Below are positions 63,817 through 64,000 of a DNA stretch of 64,000 bases, piece after piece. Under the pieces are notes generated by a model. It was not told where the DNA came from. It ran no database searches and was given only the letters and a program-made list of their open reading frames with translations. The first letter of the stretch is position 1, and every line of letters begins with the position of its first letter. The DNA comes from an uncultured Polaribacter sp. Its GTDB lineage: Bacteria > Bacteroidota > Bacteroidia > Flavobacteriales > Flavobacteriaceae. The stretch spans positions 248,001 to 312,000 of the forward strand of contig CALSOT010000006.1 of assembly GCA_943788045.1 (NCBI GenBank), written 5' to 3'. A program made the position numbers and the translations under genes.

Positions 63817-64000
63817 CTATGCTTCTGCTAACATTTTCTCTCCAGCGTCAATCGCATCTTGAATTGACCCTCTTAAGTTAAATGCTGCCTCAGGATATTT
63901 ATCTAACTCACCATCCAAAATCATATTAAATCCTTTAATAGTGTCTTTAATATCAACTAATACTCCTGGTATACCAGTAAATTGTTCTGCTACGTGGAAA
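63817..64000 (-). CDS. atpD: ATP synthase F1 beta subunit, C-terminal end (partial)
   Basis: The frame is open to the right edge of the window, so only the last 60 or so residues are seen: [40 protein letters not shown] and a final helix ending EKMLAEA. This is the C-terminal domain of the catalytic beta subunit. The gene continues beyond the window, and its order before atpC is the usual one. Confidence 0.93.
   Translation of the reverse strand, partial: FHVAEQFTGIPGVLVDIKDTIKGFNMILDGELDKYPEAAFNLRGSIQDAIDAGEKMLAEA

Overview
The window looks like chromosomal DNA from a marine-type member of the Flavobacteriaceae (Bacteroidota). Support for this: AT-rich sequence, Bacteroidota-type promoters (TTTG, about 19 bp, TAnnTTTG), almost no Shine-Dalgarno sites, and typical family genes (DUF4920 lipoprotein, DUF2237, MnmD without MnmC, the rplM-rpsI-rpsB-tsf cluster, a short ATP synthase epsilon subunit, paired ExbD genes). 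Genus cannot be fixed from the sequence alone.

Region 1 (1 to about 18.2 kb) is the cargo end of an extracellular contractile injection system (eCIS) locus. It holds the end of a WD40 protein, an unknown GT-B-like protein, a DUF4280 PAAR-like spike-tip protein, and then four cargo proteins. All four begin with the same leader (a DNRPE-like motif, then KLQE, ANNS and QVxQL-type motifs). Three carry a DUF4157 (HExxH) domain behind the leader. One is small, lacks DUF4157, and goes straight from leader to an ADP-ribosyltransferase-like domain. One large cargo contains a nucleotidyltransferase core and overlaps a pentapeptide-repeat gene by 4 bp. Two other cargos are each followed by a YbjN-like (type III chaperone fold) gene. 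One large cargo is broken by two frame disruptions. Decayed genes lie between the cargos: an aldehyde dehydrogenase tail, an IS110 transposase tail and a broken lipoprotein.

Region 2 (about 18.2 to 26.6 kb) is a decayed mobile-element zone: a 3' piece of a tRNA-Leu gene, an inverted-repeat element with nested palindromes, a truncated transposase start, one IS3 element truncated by a second IS3-type element, secreted proteins of unknown function, a DUF6371-type Toprim fragment and a frameshifted lipocalin-like lipoprotein. It ends at an intact tRNA-Leu(TAG), a plausible island boundary.

Region 3 (26.7 to 64 kb) is ordinary core genome with intact frames: peptidases, PPIase, adenine deaminase, folate and haem enzymes, RuvC, a lipid flippase and glycosyltransferase pair, MnmD, IlvE, the ribosomal/translation cluster (rplM, rpsI, rpsB, tsf, pyrH, frr), an RND-type exporter, AsnS, RpoN, an ExbB/ExbD energising operon, asparaginase, LepA, DusB, a LolC/E-like permease, RbfA and the atpC/atpD end. 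Strong hairpin terminators separate most of these units.
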